Origin: Citrus sinensis
Taxonomy: Eukaryota > Streptophyta > Magnoliopsida > Sapindales > Rutaceae
Direction: 5' to 3'
DNA: 64,000 bases
Assembly (NCBI RefSeq): GCF_022201045.2
Contig: NC_068558.1
Coordinates: 38,149,501 to 38,213,500, forward strand
Part shown: one piece after another, positions 21,984 through 32,637 of the stretch
Layout of the letters: every line of letters begins with the position of its first letter
Position numbering within the stretch: the stretch's first letter is position 1
The notes under the pieces: model-generated
What the model was told of the DNA's origin: nothing
The model's database searches: none
What the model saw: only the letters and a program-made list of their open reading frames with translations
Program-made: the position numbers and the translations under genes

Positions 21984-24235
21984 TCACTTGATGAACTCAA
22001 TGATGCAAAAATTACACGCAAAACATTCATAATTGACACCGTTAAATCCAGCTTTGTTTGCTAATGCCATAAATTCTTGTGTGGTTCGTTCCCTTCCTCC
22101 TGAAAATTGCATTAACATAATTATATCCATCATGGAGGCTTCTCTAGCGGCTGCGGTAGCCTCAGGCGTTACCATTGGCATCCTATCGATGATAATTATC
22201 TTTCCGTTTTCCGGAATAGCCTCGTAGCAATTCTTCAACAAAGTTAAGCAATGCTCATCACCCCAGTTATGAAGTATCCACTGCAAAATATTATTACCGA
22301 TTAGTTTTAGTTATTGACGAAACTGTTGTCATACTCCTAGTGAAGTGATTTTCAAATAACTTTATTTACCTAACCCTTGAGTTCGAATCTAAGAAGGTTG
22401 GGGTTAAAATATTAATTTGGGCTTTTCCCTCCACTCTATCTTTTAAAAAAAATTAAAAAAACAAAATAAAACAAAACAAAACAAAATAACAGAAAATGAC
22501 TCTATTAATACTTCCATGAAGATTTGGATTGGGGATAAGGATTCAGTGCTGAACTGAGTTTTTGCTGAGCACTGAATCAATAATTATTAGGTGACAGAAA
22601 TAAAAAAATAAAAACTTAAAACAAATCTTGATCATTGATTCAGTGCTCAGCAAAAAAAAAAAAAAAAAAAAACTCAGCACTGAATCATAATCCTTGGACC
22701 AGACTGTCTAGGGTAAGATAATAAATTATTTTCTGATATATATATATAACTTACAAATCAATAAATTTGACATGATGAAACAGATATACTGCCAGGGATG
22801 TTTTGCCTAATTTCGAAATACAATGACTAAATTGGTAATTAAAACAAATCCTACTGATGAGCATTTGCATGTAAGTTAAATCCGAAACTAACCTTCATCA
22901 AAATGGCATCCCCTTTTGGAATTCTTTCAAACATATTTCCACCTATATGTTTCACACCTACAACATATGTAAACCACGCACGATTAATAAACTATTGAGT
23001 TTGTAAAAGTCCAAATAAGACATGAAAGAACTTAATAGTTAGTAGAAAGTATACCGGGATAAGATGGAGCATTTTGAATAACATGAGGCAAGTCAAAATT
23101 AACTCCTTCAATATGAGGATATCTAGAAGTGATTATATTAAGGGTGACCCCAAGGCCACCACCGACATCCACTAGCTGCTTAATTTGCTCAAAGCCATTG
23201 TAAGAGTCAAGGATTCTATTCATAACTATGCTAGTGTGATTCAACATTGCCTTATTTAAAACTCCGTTAAATCTAGAATCATTGCCTGCATACTCATAGA
23301 CTCCCATTCCGTGAACCTTGTTGAATGGGATTCCTCCCTGAAGAACTGCGTCTGCCAGCTTGTACCTAAAAGTTCAAAAGATTATTATTAATTACGCGCA
23401 CAAAAAGGTATTTTCAGCAATTAATCTAATAAAATGTCATCAAATGTTTTCCTGAATAATCTTATGCGGACAACTGCCCTTCTAATTAATCATCTGAACA
23501 AAATCAAAAAGTAAAATAAAATAAACTCCAATTAATATATAAATAATAATAATGCATTGGCGTTGGGTTTTTTATTTTCTTTTGTTTAATTTTTTAACTT
23601 GGTCCAAACGTCCTTAAAAATATAATCTCTGCTTGTCTAATTGGCGGGGTACACTTAATAAGAATATACCAGAGAGAGTATACACATAGGGAGTATCAAA
23701 GACTTTCTCAAACTCTTTCGCTTCAAATCCGCGTACTGACGTTAATTGGGTTGGAAAATGTTTAAAAATAAAAGATATTTAAAGTTAACAAGACAAACCA
23801 TATATCTAGTATGGCTTGGTCTCCAGCCATGGCCAAGAGGGGACAGAGTGAGACACCATCTTGATTAAGCACAAAGTATTTGGCCACAGGTGCAAGACTG
23901 TACAGCCTCTGATTATCACCAGCTGATGAAAGAGAGCAACGAAGCACGCGGTTGGTCACAAGTAGCCGAAGGATCCGGTCAAGCATAACCCCTGTATTGG
24001 GGTTGCGGCTCGGCATCTGTGCTGCGATTTGTGCTGCAGAGAGTTTAGCCCCTGGACCTGCTTTGGCTATAATCTCAAAGACTCCAAGTTCTGCTGCCGC
24101 TTGCATAGACGCAGGTAACACTATGCTCATTGCCAGTTGCATGGCAAATGAATACGTATCTTCTTCATTTTCTTCTTCTTCTTCTTCTTCTTCATTGTGT
24201 TTGTGTTTGTGTTGAGTCTTTGCTGAAGAATCCAT
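21984..24235 (-). CDS. COMT/anthranilate-type methyltransferase, copy B (intact)
   Basis: Exons from 5': 23,799-24,235; 23,055-23,365; 22,893-22,957; 21,984-22,280. All junctions are GT-AG and the phases join to 369 aa, a normal length. The N-terminus (MDSSAK) carries an acidic Glu run coded by a CTT repeat, then the plant OMT dimerisation domain ([16 protein letters not shown]). The SAM site LVDVGGGLG is at 210-218, NFDLPHV follows, and [10 protein letters not shown] places the catalytic His at 275. The position usually Glu after the next strand is Asp303 (IIIID), while the later Glu in GGRERT is kept. Class II SAM-dependent, cytosolic; it methylates an O (or N) on a small phenolic. The acceptor cannot be read. 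An in-frame ATG at 24,355 would add 40 residues without family support, so I start at 24,235. Confidence 0.92.
22541..22685. mobile_element. MITE in intron 3 of copy B
   Basis: The two ends are about 40-bp inverted repeats (attcagtgctgaactgag at the left; its reverse complement at the right, stretched by a run of A). Each end is itself nearly palindromic (gattcagtgct...agcactgaatc). The element is 145 bp and non-coding. Copy A has the surrounding intron without it. The superfamily is unassigned. Confidence 0.65.
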
Positions 24236-24448
24236 TTGTGTTCTTGATAGGTTCTGCCTGCTTTTGGTTAATTTGTGGCTATTATTATTAATTTTCTCAG
24301 TATTGAAAGTGATTTTCAAGGGTGCATTTATTGAACTCGATTGGGAGACAACCAAGAACTGATCAGATATTGGTGTTTGTCATTGGCAGCAAAGAATCAT
24401 AGAAATCCCAGGGAGAGTTAATCTAATTAGTTCAAGGGCTGATGCCTA

Positions 24449-24455
24449 ATTTATA
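24449..24455 (-). promoter_or_regulatory. TATA box of methyltransferase copy B
   Basis: TATAAAT on the minus strand, about 214 bp before the ATG, gives a leader of some 180 bases. The homologous stretch is deleted in copy A. Confidence 0.45.
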
Positions 24456-24500
24456 CAAGAATAGTAAGAAGATATCTCTCAAATTTTAATACCATATTTA

Positions 24501-24915
24501 TGTTGAACAGTCAAGTCAAATCCATGTGGTGGCACCACTTTTTGCACACGGTGTGGACGCAGTTTTTTTTTTTTATATTTGTTTCATGAATAGTGCCAAC
24601 ATTTTTCCTATAAATAATTAAGCATTATTCATTTGTTTAGCATCTTAAAATTTTTAAGTTTATAAGTTTTTAAACTTTTGAGAATTCTGAGAGTATGAGC
24701 AATTGGAGAGTGTGTGTGAGAGTACTAGGTGTATTTGGGTTATGAGAAAGTGAGATTTCTTTACTCAAATTTGTATTCAAATAATTGTTAATAATACAAT
24801 TATTTTTTCTCTTACTCCCGTGGACGTAGGCATATTGTTGAACCACGTAAATTTTGTGTCCTTTATTTTTTCTGTGATTATTTGGTGCGCTTAATTCTGC
24901 ATTCCGCACACAACA
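24501..24915. mobile_element. Solo LTR (Copia-type)
   Basis: 415 bp, TGTTG...CAACA ends, flanked by the 5-bp duplication ATTTA (24,496-24,500 and 24,916-24,920). It carries the CCCGTGGACGTAGGC...GAACCACGTAAA block shared with the Copia LTR at 10.8 kb, but the remainder is different, so it belongs to another family. Recombination between two LTRs would leave this structure. Copy A preserves the empty site at 18,447. It lies about 46 bp upstream of copy B's TATA box. Confidence 0.9.
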
Positions 24916-24949
24916 ATTTATGATGAATTTACCTTCTTTAGCTTACCAC

Positions 24950-25350
24950 TTATATCCATCCACCCCAGAAAAGAATATACATTCAAACGATTACCGATAT
25001 ATTTATCGGATTTAATTGGCCATGATACTTTCAATTTTTGTTTATAGTTACCATATATATATAAAAACCGCATGAACCCATTCCAAAAGGTAAAACAAAA
25101 ACAAACATATTTTTAAATGATTACGATGATACTTATCATATTTCGCGGGCCATGATACTTATCATTGTTTTATATTTACCATAAAATGGATCACAACCCC
25201 ATCCCAAAAGCAAAAATAGAAATATATATATATATATTCAATTGATTACCATATATGACCTACCAGCTTCAACTGGCCATGATAATTACAACTTTTTTGT
25301 TGTCACCAACTCACCATATATGCACAATACCCACCCCACTTTTCGTTTTG
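24950..25350. repeat. Imperfect tandem repeats upstream of copy B
   Basis: About three diverged units of 110-170 bp share the order caaacgattaccat, ggccatgatacttatca, ttaccatatat, aaccccatcccaaaagcaaaaa. One to two units occur at 20,390-20,600 upstream of copy A. Non-coding. Confidence 0.65.
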
Positions 25351-26173
25351 TTTTCCTTCGCTGACATTTATTGTTTTTTGAAATGGGTATCCAACTCTTT
25401 ATGCAGAAAATTGTTAAAAAAAAAAAAGAATATCGTAGATTTTGAGGTATTGGTTAATGTATCAAATTATATTTTTAACAATTATATGTAAAAAGAGTTT
25501 GAAAACTTCTAGCTTGTTTCGCACTTGAGGATTTCTGTATGCATACAATTAGAATGTGACATTACAGTGATTTGGTGGATGATCTTGTTCATATAGTGTG
25601 ACACTGCTAACATTAATTGTTTAATTTTGTCGATTGTGTCATTATTTACAGATGTAACTGAATCACGCCACATGGTTCAAGTGGACCAAGTAGCTTCCAA
25701 AAATTCTACAGAGAGGCCAAAATACCGATTTTCCCTATTGGTTTGGCGGCCTGCTCTTTATCAATTCTTTTTCTTTCTTGATAAAGCTTCAGCTTTTCTT
25801 TTTCTTAGAAAAGGGACTATACATTGGAATTAAAATTATATAATTAAAAGCAGACGAGTTAGATCACGAATTGGTCCTAATCGGAATTGGTTTTCTGAAA
25901 AGGCCAAGAAGAGAGGCTGTGCAAAGAATATAACAAAGAATTCTTACGGCTTCTCTCAGGTCTCAAACTAATTCTAACTATCCTCAAAAACATAATAATT
26001 AATAATACTAACAATAGCACCAATTGTCAAAAAATAAATAAATAAATAAAAACCAAGCGTTTTTTTTATCCAGCAGACATAAACACATTCCTTATTAACC
26101 AAATTGTTCAAATTGTTATTACATAGATGGGCTTAAAACACCAGAGATTTAGAAGAAAGATAGGTGGATCATG
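25351..26173. other. Spacer between copy B and the first CYP716-like gene
   Basis: 25,440-25,690 matches 20,630-20,890 (end of the duplicated unit). The rest is unique non-coding DNA plus the 3' UTR of the minus-strand P450. Open frames here are short and unsupported. Confidence 0.6.
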
Positions 26174-28083
26174 CTAATTCTCATAGGCATAGGGATAGAG
26201 GCGAACTGGAAGCCCCTTGGGAGCAAACAAATTTGGAGCTCTTATCAATTGTTCATCCGGGTTCACTTTCTCCCACTTGAACTTTCTCACTACGTGATGC
26301 ATGAATAAGAGTATTTGTAGTTTTGCATAATCTTTTCCAGGACAAATGTGGTGACCACCTCCAAATGGCACATAAGAGTAAGGAACTATCGGATCGTTTC
26401 TTTCAAATCTCGATGGGTCAAACGTTTCCGGGTTTGAAAAATATTCAGGATTTCTATGTGTTGCATGTACGCTCCAGTGTACCTGCATGTAAAATGTTTC
26501 ATGTACCAAGATCTTTGTGTTAATTAATTAACACTTGTGAAACTAATATTAAAATGTATTATTACCTTCCATCCCTTGGGAATTAGGAATCCTTCGTAGT
26601 TGAAGTCATCAAGAGCCTCTCTGAAAGTTCCTGACGCAGGAGCTTCTAACCTCAACGATTCACTTAACACGTTCATCGAGAACTTCATCTTTTTTACGTC
26701 CTCCATGCTCATATGCTCTCCTGGTGCTTTCGACTTTGCTATCTCTATTTGCTCTGTCCAAACACCATATGCATTAAAATTTAATTGGCAAAAATTTCCA
26801 ATTGGTTAATTTGATAGTATTAGTGAAAATTTTTAAAAAATGTATGTAATTTGGTCATAAAAATAAAGATCAAAATCTATGTTGTTCCAGTTCTCCATGT
26901 CTCAAAATCATCAAAATTATTTGTTTACTCTAAATTAATTTTTTATCCCTTTTCTCTTAAGATGCGACTCAAGTGAGTCAATTAAATAAAATTGTTTGAA
27001 AATCACACATCCTATTACCTGAATTCTAAAGTAAAATAATAAAAGACAAAAAAGGTCGAGTATTTTCTTACATGAAATAATAAAAGACATAAAAAATTGA
27101 GTACTTTCTTTTAGCATACCTTTACGAACTTTTTCATAGATTTCAGGCCGCTCCGCAAGATTTTTCACAATGGATGTAATGGTTACGCTAGGATTGTCAT
27201 AGGCAGCTGAGAGCAATGATACCAAGTTTTTAGCAAGAAAAACATCATCAATATCTCTGCCTTCCTTGTAGTTCTCGACGAGTAATCTCGACAAAACATC
27301 ATTTCTTTGATCCAAGTTCTTCTTCTCCAACAAGTCCCCCCTCCTCTCTTTAATAATATCAACAAAAATCTTACGCAATCTCCTGGAAGATTTAATGGCA
27401 CGGTTTAGTATCGTCCCGGGGAAGTTGATGGGGAACGCAAAAAAAGCCCTCACAACGTTGCCCATCAAGGGCAGGCTCTCGTCGAGAATTTCTCGATCCT
27501 GAATATCAGCCAGCAATCGACAGGACACATCAAATGTTAATTTTCTTGCTAGAGGGTATACTCCAACTTGTTTGGAACCATCCCAGTAACACTTGAAGTG
27601 ATCTTGCACAACTTGATCGGTAATCGCCACGTGTCTCGCAAGAGCATCGGGCTCATTGAAGAATGAGAGGAATTGCTTGCGAGCCCTGATGACTTCCTCA
27701 ACGGTGATCTCCTCGCCGGCGTTTTCAAAGACTTTAAGGAAAGTCACCGGCCACCAGGATCTAACAAGCTTGTAGTCATTGGAAAACAAGAACTTGTTTC
27801 CCTCGGCGCTTGTTAAAAACACCATGTTTTGGCCAATATGGCAGGTCTTGAAACACTTGGTTTTGTATTTTTGGACTCTCTCGGCAATGAATTTGTGAAT
27901 GGTGTTTGTCCTGGCCTTTTTCAGGTAATCTAAAGTTTCGAAATACTTGAAAGGCCAGCTTACATGACCTGGTGGAAGAGGAAGCTTTTCAGAACCATTT
28001 TGTTTGTTGGGTTTGATGAAGAGGTAAAAGAAGTGGCAGCAGAGAGTGAGAATGAGGAGTGTGGAAAGGAGGAGGAGCTCCAT
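26174..28083 (-). CDS. CYP716-like cytochrome P450, copy 1 (intact)
   Basis: Exons from 5': 27,120-28,083; 26,566-26,753; 26,174-26,482, all GT-AG and in phase, coding 486 aa (family about 480). Seen: an N-terminal membrane anchor (about 2-22), LPLPPG hinge, K-helix E353-SL-R356, FDPSRF motif, heme loop [10 protein letters not shown] with Cys431, then [13 protein letters not shown], a CYP85-clan hallmark of the CYP716 group. These enzymes oxidise triterpenes or related scaffolds at the ER. Odd: the I-helix reads AAYDNPS (293-299), so the usual oxygen-activating Thr after the acidic residue is Asn297. A TATA-like CTTTAAAAAG lies at 28,131-28,140. CYP716 versus the neighbouring CYP728-type families cannot be settled without an alignment. 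Confidence 0.9.
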
Positions 28084-28613
28084 TATATTTTAGCTAGCTT
28101 GTATTGATTTTGAGTATTTTGAGAATCCAGCTTTTTAAAGGGCAATAGTCTGACCGAAAGCTACAAATTAATATAATTTAGTCAACAATGGTGCATATTA
28201 TTATAATTTCAACTAATGGTGTACCACGCTTAGTGGGTGCCTGTTGCAATATTAAAAAGTTTTGCTGGCGGTTACAAATCAAGCTTTGAAATAAAAGGGT
28301 TTGCCTACCGTGTAACAGTTATACGGTAACATTGAATTTTGTCTTTTTTTCAAAAATTACACTATTTACCTTATATTTTATAAGAAAACTGAATAGATAC
28401 TATAAGTTACAAATTTTTATATATAGGTCCTTTTCTCAGAATAAAATAAAAAAAATAGTTTTTGAAAAAAAATTTAACTGTTATTATTATTATTATTTCT
28501 TTATGTCATTATTATTATATTTATTAATATTATTAAAATTTATTATTTTAATTATTATGATTGCTTTAATTAGTCATTATTATTATTATTTATTGACTTT
28601 ATTACTGTCACTA

Positions 28614-28647
<34 letters not shown>

Positions 28648-28648
<1 letters not shown>

Positions 28649-29127
28649 CTTGAGGAGGTGATGTGTCATCACCATTTCTCATATTTGTATATTCTCTATT
28701 ATCTAATAAATAGAGAAATTTTCTTTTAGATTTGGCTTTTCATCTTCTCATAATTAATTTGATTGTTATTACATAATAACAATTACGTAAAGATTTTAAT
28801 GAGACATGTTCTTTGTAATGAACATTCAAGGGGGAGTGTTATGAATTTATTAAAATAAATATAGATGTTCATAACATATATCTTTTAGTCTCTCCACTAT
28901 CTCTCATTAGCAACCTTTAGCTTCCCTATAACTCCTACTATTTTACAAGGAATTATGATCCATAGTTTTTCATTAATTTTATGGAGTGATTATGTAATTA
29001 TAAAAAGAGAGCTCATCTTTTTGTTTTGTACACACACAATTGGAATGAATAAAATCACTCTATAATATATTATCTCATTTTATTATTTATCTTGCGTTGC
29101 TTCTTTATTTGTATTACTGACTAATAG
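28648..29127 (+). repeat. 480-bp LTR-like repeat, copy 1
   Basis: Matches 31,518-31,997 in inverted orientation over its full length. It includes AAGGGGGAG (28,828-28,836) directly before TGTTATGAA, which looks like a polypurine tract followed by an LTR start. It is therefore probably the 3' end of an LTR retrotransposon, internal tail plus LTR. A (TA)n run precedes it. Confidence 0.75.
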
Positions 29128-30237
29128 CTTTTTCTGTTTTCTATAAGGCCGCCTCATCTTAAAAAAAATATTAATTCATATTTTTTATCAGTTTCATCAA
29201 ATGTAAAGTAAGAAAAAGGGATAATACTAATTTTTTTCAAAGCCGCGTGAAGTGCGGTTCCATTTTCTAGTTATTAAAATATATTAAATTTATTATTAAT
29301 GATTGTTAATATTATTTTATTAATATTAATATTAATATTAATATTAATAAAATTATTAATTTTATTATTCTAATTATTATATTAATATTAATGTCGTCGT
29401 CGTCATCATCATTAAACTTTATAAATTTTTTTGTTTTGACTTTTAAGTAATACCACTATCATTATTATTATTTTGCCTTAATTAAACATTAAATATATTT
29501 TAATTATTTTTTAATTTTTATTATAATAAATAAAAATATAAAAATAAATTATACTATAATATTATTTTATTATATCATATTATATTTATTTAAAAATAAT
29601 TAATCTGAAAATAATAATTTAACATAATTAATAATAAATTTAAATAATTTTAGTTTAATATTAGTACAAAATTAATGCAGTACAGGATAATACCAATGAC
29701 CAAACGTTGTATAATATTATTATAATTATTATAATATACTGCTAATGTAATATAATATAATATATTACATGTGCATTACATAATACAATACAATATAATA
29801 TAATATAGTGTGCCAAATGGACCTTTAACTTTTTGAGTGATGATAGTCTAGAGGGATGTAGAGAAAGTAAAGATAATCGTGGCAGATCTTTTGAAATGGT
29901 TGATTAGCTATCATCACAAAGTTTAGGCTAATATAATAAAAACTAAGCAACTACCCTATATTTAAAAGAGCATTTAGAAACCAACAAATTTACTATTCAA
30001 TTATTTTTAATCAAGAATAAATAATAAATTATCATTATAACAAGATTCACAAGCTCAAATATCTTAAAAAATGATAATTCTCAATAAACATGAAGCTCAA
30101 ATGCTTTTGAAATATTCTTTAAAAAAATAAACTAACTTCCTTTTATATTATTCTTTGTTTATCTTTCTATAACTTTGTTGGGCTATATATATATTGATAT
30201 TTTATAGGTAAATTAACATATTATATGTATAAATAAA
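29128..30237. other. AT-rich, microsatellite-bearing stretch
   Basis: Inside the MULE-like element. Contains (ATTAAT)n near 29,320-29,350, a GTC/ATC triplet run near 29,393-29,412 and many TAATAT repeats near 29,715-29,810. No coding potential. Confidence 0.6.
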
Positions 30238-30253
30238 CTAACATGTCAACTAA

Positions 30254-30705
30254 CCACTTGGGCTAAGCCCAAGTGGCTAGAGCCCCTCCCTCACAAATGT
30301 GAGGGAAGGGGTTCGAGCCTCCGCAGTTGTATTGTAGGGGTTTAATTTAAATATTCTTCCTTGGAGCCCTTGAGCTCGACTGAAGATAGTCTTTCTCCCA
30401 GGATGGGAGTTTGACATCGCTCGAATATTTGAGAGGGTTAAAAATCTGAGCGGTGTCATATCAGCATTCATATCAATAGGGCTCAGTATAAATATATGAT
30501 TGTACATATCAATTATACTCTCATGTAATATGAGTTGTAATATTTGAGAGGGTTAAAAATCTGAGCGGTGTCATATCAGCATTCATATCAATAGGGCTCA
30601 GTATAAATATATGATTGTACATATCAATTATACTCTCATGTAATATGAGTTGTAATTTGAACTGTAATTTGAGCAATAGTCTCATGTAATAAAAAAAAAA
30701 AAAAA
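30254..30705 (+). mobile_element. tRNA-derived SINE with internal tandem duplication
   Basis: The head contains an A-box-like TGGCTAGAGCCC (30,274-30,285) and a B box GGTTCGAGCCT (30,310-30,320), and the element ends in poly(A). It is flanked by a perfect 16-bp duplication CTAACATGTCAACTAA (30,238-30,253 and 30,706-30,721). The body holds a 115-bp segment twice in tandem (30,424-30,538 and 30,539-30,653), almost or fully identical. The intact duplication and long A tail indicate a recent insertion. Confidence 0.92.
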
Positions 30706-30721
30706 CTAACATGTCAACTAA

Positions 30722-31195
30722 TGCTAAAAATAAAAATGTAATAAAAAAGTAAAGTTTTGTAATTTAAAATAATAAATTTTTACAACCCATGACTTTTTAC
30801 ATGTTTCTTATTTTGAAATTTCACCTTTTTTATTTTATAATTTTCTAAAGTATCTAGGTTAATAACCTATGTTCTTAATACATATTCAATTTATTTATTT
30901 TACATTAAATATATATTATATAACAAAAAATATTATTTACATTTATCAAATTTTCATGTGTTTAAAAATTTTATGTGATATTACATTATTATATTTACAC
31001 CATCAATCATTTTTATGATCAAATTAAGTCAATGGATCAAACTTCAAAAAATTTAAAACAACTCAAGTTACGTAAGTGAATATTTAAAAACTTTTAACTT
31101 TTATGATTTTATAATAAACAGTAGGGACTTAAGTGTTAATAACCAATCGAACACATCCTAACCGTTGAATACTTTAACCATTGATCCATTGGTTG
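30722..31195. other. AT-rich non-coding stretch
   Basis: Right part of the MULE-like element after the SINE. No genes or repeats that I can define. Confidence 0.55.
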
Positions 31196-31517
31196 AATTG
31201 AAAAAAGACAAAATTTAGGGTACCGTGGAACTGTTGCACGGTAGGCGGACCCGAAATTAAAATATATATATATATATACATTGGAAAACGACGGTGAGCC
31301 ACTGGATCGACAGGAAAATGATATTGAGCATTTTCCATTTTGCAATTTACACACGGGGCGCAATTCCATTGCTCTTTGATATGTGAATGCTGTCATCTGT
31401 AACATCAATGATTATATATGTAAAAATAATTCCTAATAAAGGGTTTCTTATTTTAATAAAATAGGGAGCAAATAAAAATATAATGAAACTGATAGTTATA
31501 GAGTAAAAAAAAAAAAA

Positions 31518-31997
31518 CTATTAGCCAGTAATACAAATAAAGAAACAACGCAAGATAAAGAATAAAATGAGAGAATATATTATAGAGTGATTTTATTCAT
31601 TCCAATTGTATGTGTACAAAACAAAAAGATGAGCTCTTCTTTTATAGTTACATAATCACTCCATGAAATTAATGAAAAATTATGGATCATAATTCTTTGT
31701 GAGATAGTGAGAGTTATAAGGAAGCTAAATGTTGCTAATGGGAGATAGTAGGGAGACTAAGAGATATATGTTATGAACATCTACATTTATTTTAATAAAT
31801 TCATAACACTCCCCTTTGGATGTTCATTATAAAGAATATGTCTCATTAAAATCTTTACATAATTTTTATTGTGTAATAACAATCAAATTAATTATGAGAA
31901 TATGAAAAGCCAAATCTAAAAAAAAAATTCTCTATTTATTAGATAATAGAGAATATACAAAGATGAGAAATTGTGATGCCACATCACCTCCTCAAGT
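31518..31997 (-). repeat. 480-bp LTR-like repeat, copy 2 (inverted)
   Basis: Inverted counterpart of 28,648-29,127 and the same length. It lies outside the MULE-like element, so the two copies arrived separately or the pair predates it. The minus-strand reading gives the tract AAAGGGGAG and then TGTTATGAA. Confidence 0.75.
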
Positions 31998-32629
31998 CTT
32001 AACTTTATATATATATATATATATAGATATAGATATAGATGTTTATTAATAATGTTTTGAATTGATAAATGCTAATTACTCACTTTTTATTTGATTAGGG
32101 AGAAAGTTAGATCAAGAGAGCACATGATACTTTAAACACATTATCACCAATCTTTTTGTGGTCCAATATAAATACACAAAACTTTTTCATTGCCATTTTC
32201 CCAACATTAGTTTTAGTAACTGCGAAAAGATTTTTTTTTTCCAAAAAATCATCTTTTTATATTTACCAAACTTTGATACGCTTCTTCTTTTTGACTTTTC
32301 TAACAATTTTTTCATTCATATGTGTTGAACAGTCTCAAAGAAATATTTTTTAGCCAAAAAATAATGAAAAAAAGTAAATCTGTATGTCTAAAACTTAAAA
32401 TGTGCCAGTATCTTCCTACTGAATTGGCAGAGGATGTATCCTCATATTTAATTTTAGTAAATAAGGAGAGGATTAAGCAAATCATCCCCTCCCCTCCTCC
32501 CCCCCCCCCCCCCCCCCCCCCCCAAAAAAAAGAGGTAAACCATATTTTTCTCGGGCTTGATCATGAGAGTAACTCCATTTGGGCTTTTAATTGGGTCGAT
32601 TAAAAATCGAATCCATCAATCCCCCAGGT
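31998..32629. other. Spacer with a C25 run
   Basis: (TA)n and GATATA repeats near 32,006-32,040, then a run of 25 C at 32,499-32,523 followed by eight or so A. No supportable gene; the 93-codon frame here includes the homopolymer as poly-proline. Confidence 0.6.
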
Positions 32630-32637
32630 GTCAATAT

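Larger units (their letters stand above)
28297..31252. mobile_element. MULE-like element carrying nested insertions
   Basis: The left end gggtttgcctaccgtgtaac and the reverse complement of the right end gggtccgcctaccgtgcaac match over about 55 bp, down to attttgtctttttt. Flanking 9-mers GAAATAAAA (28,288-28,296) and GAAATTAAA (31,253-31,261) agree at 8 of 9, which fits a Mutator-type target duplication. The 2,956-bp interior is AT-rich, has no transposase frame, and contains an LTR-like repeat and a SINE. It ends 213 bp before the ATG of CYP716-like copy 1. Confidence 0.65.

Noticed and set aside
24236..24355. Upstream in-frame start extending methyltransferase copy B by 40 residues
   Set aside because: The extension has no family counterpart, while ATG 24,235 gives the standard acidic N-terminus and length.
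28332..28661. 109-codon Tyr/Ile/Leu-rich frame
   Set aside because: Arises from ATT/TA microsatellite DNA inside the MULE-like element.
32322..32603. 93-codon frame with a poly-proline run
   Set aside because: Created by the C25 run; no other support.
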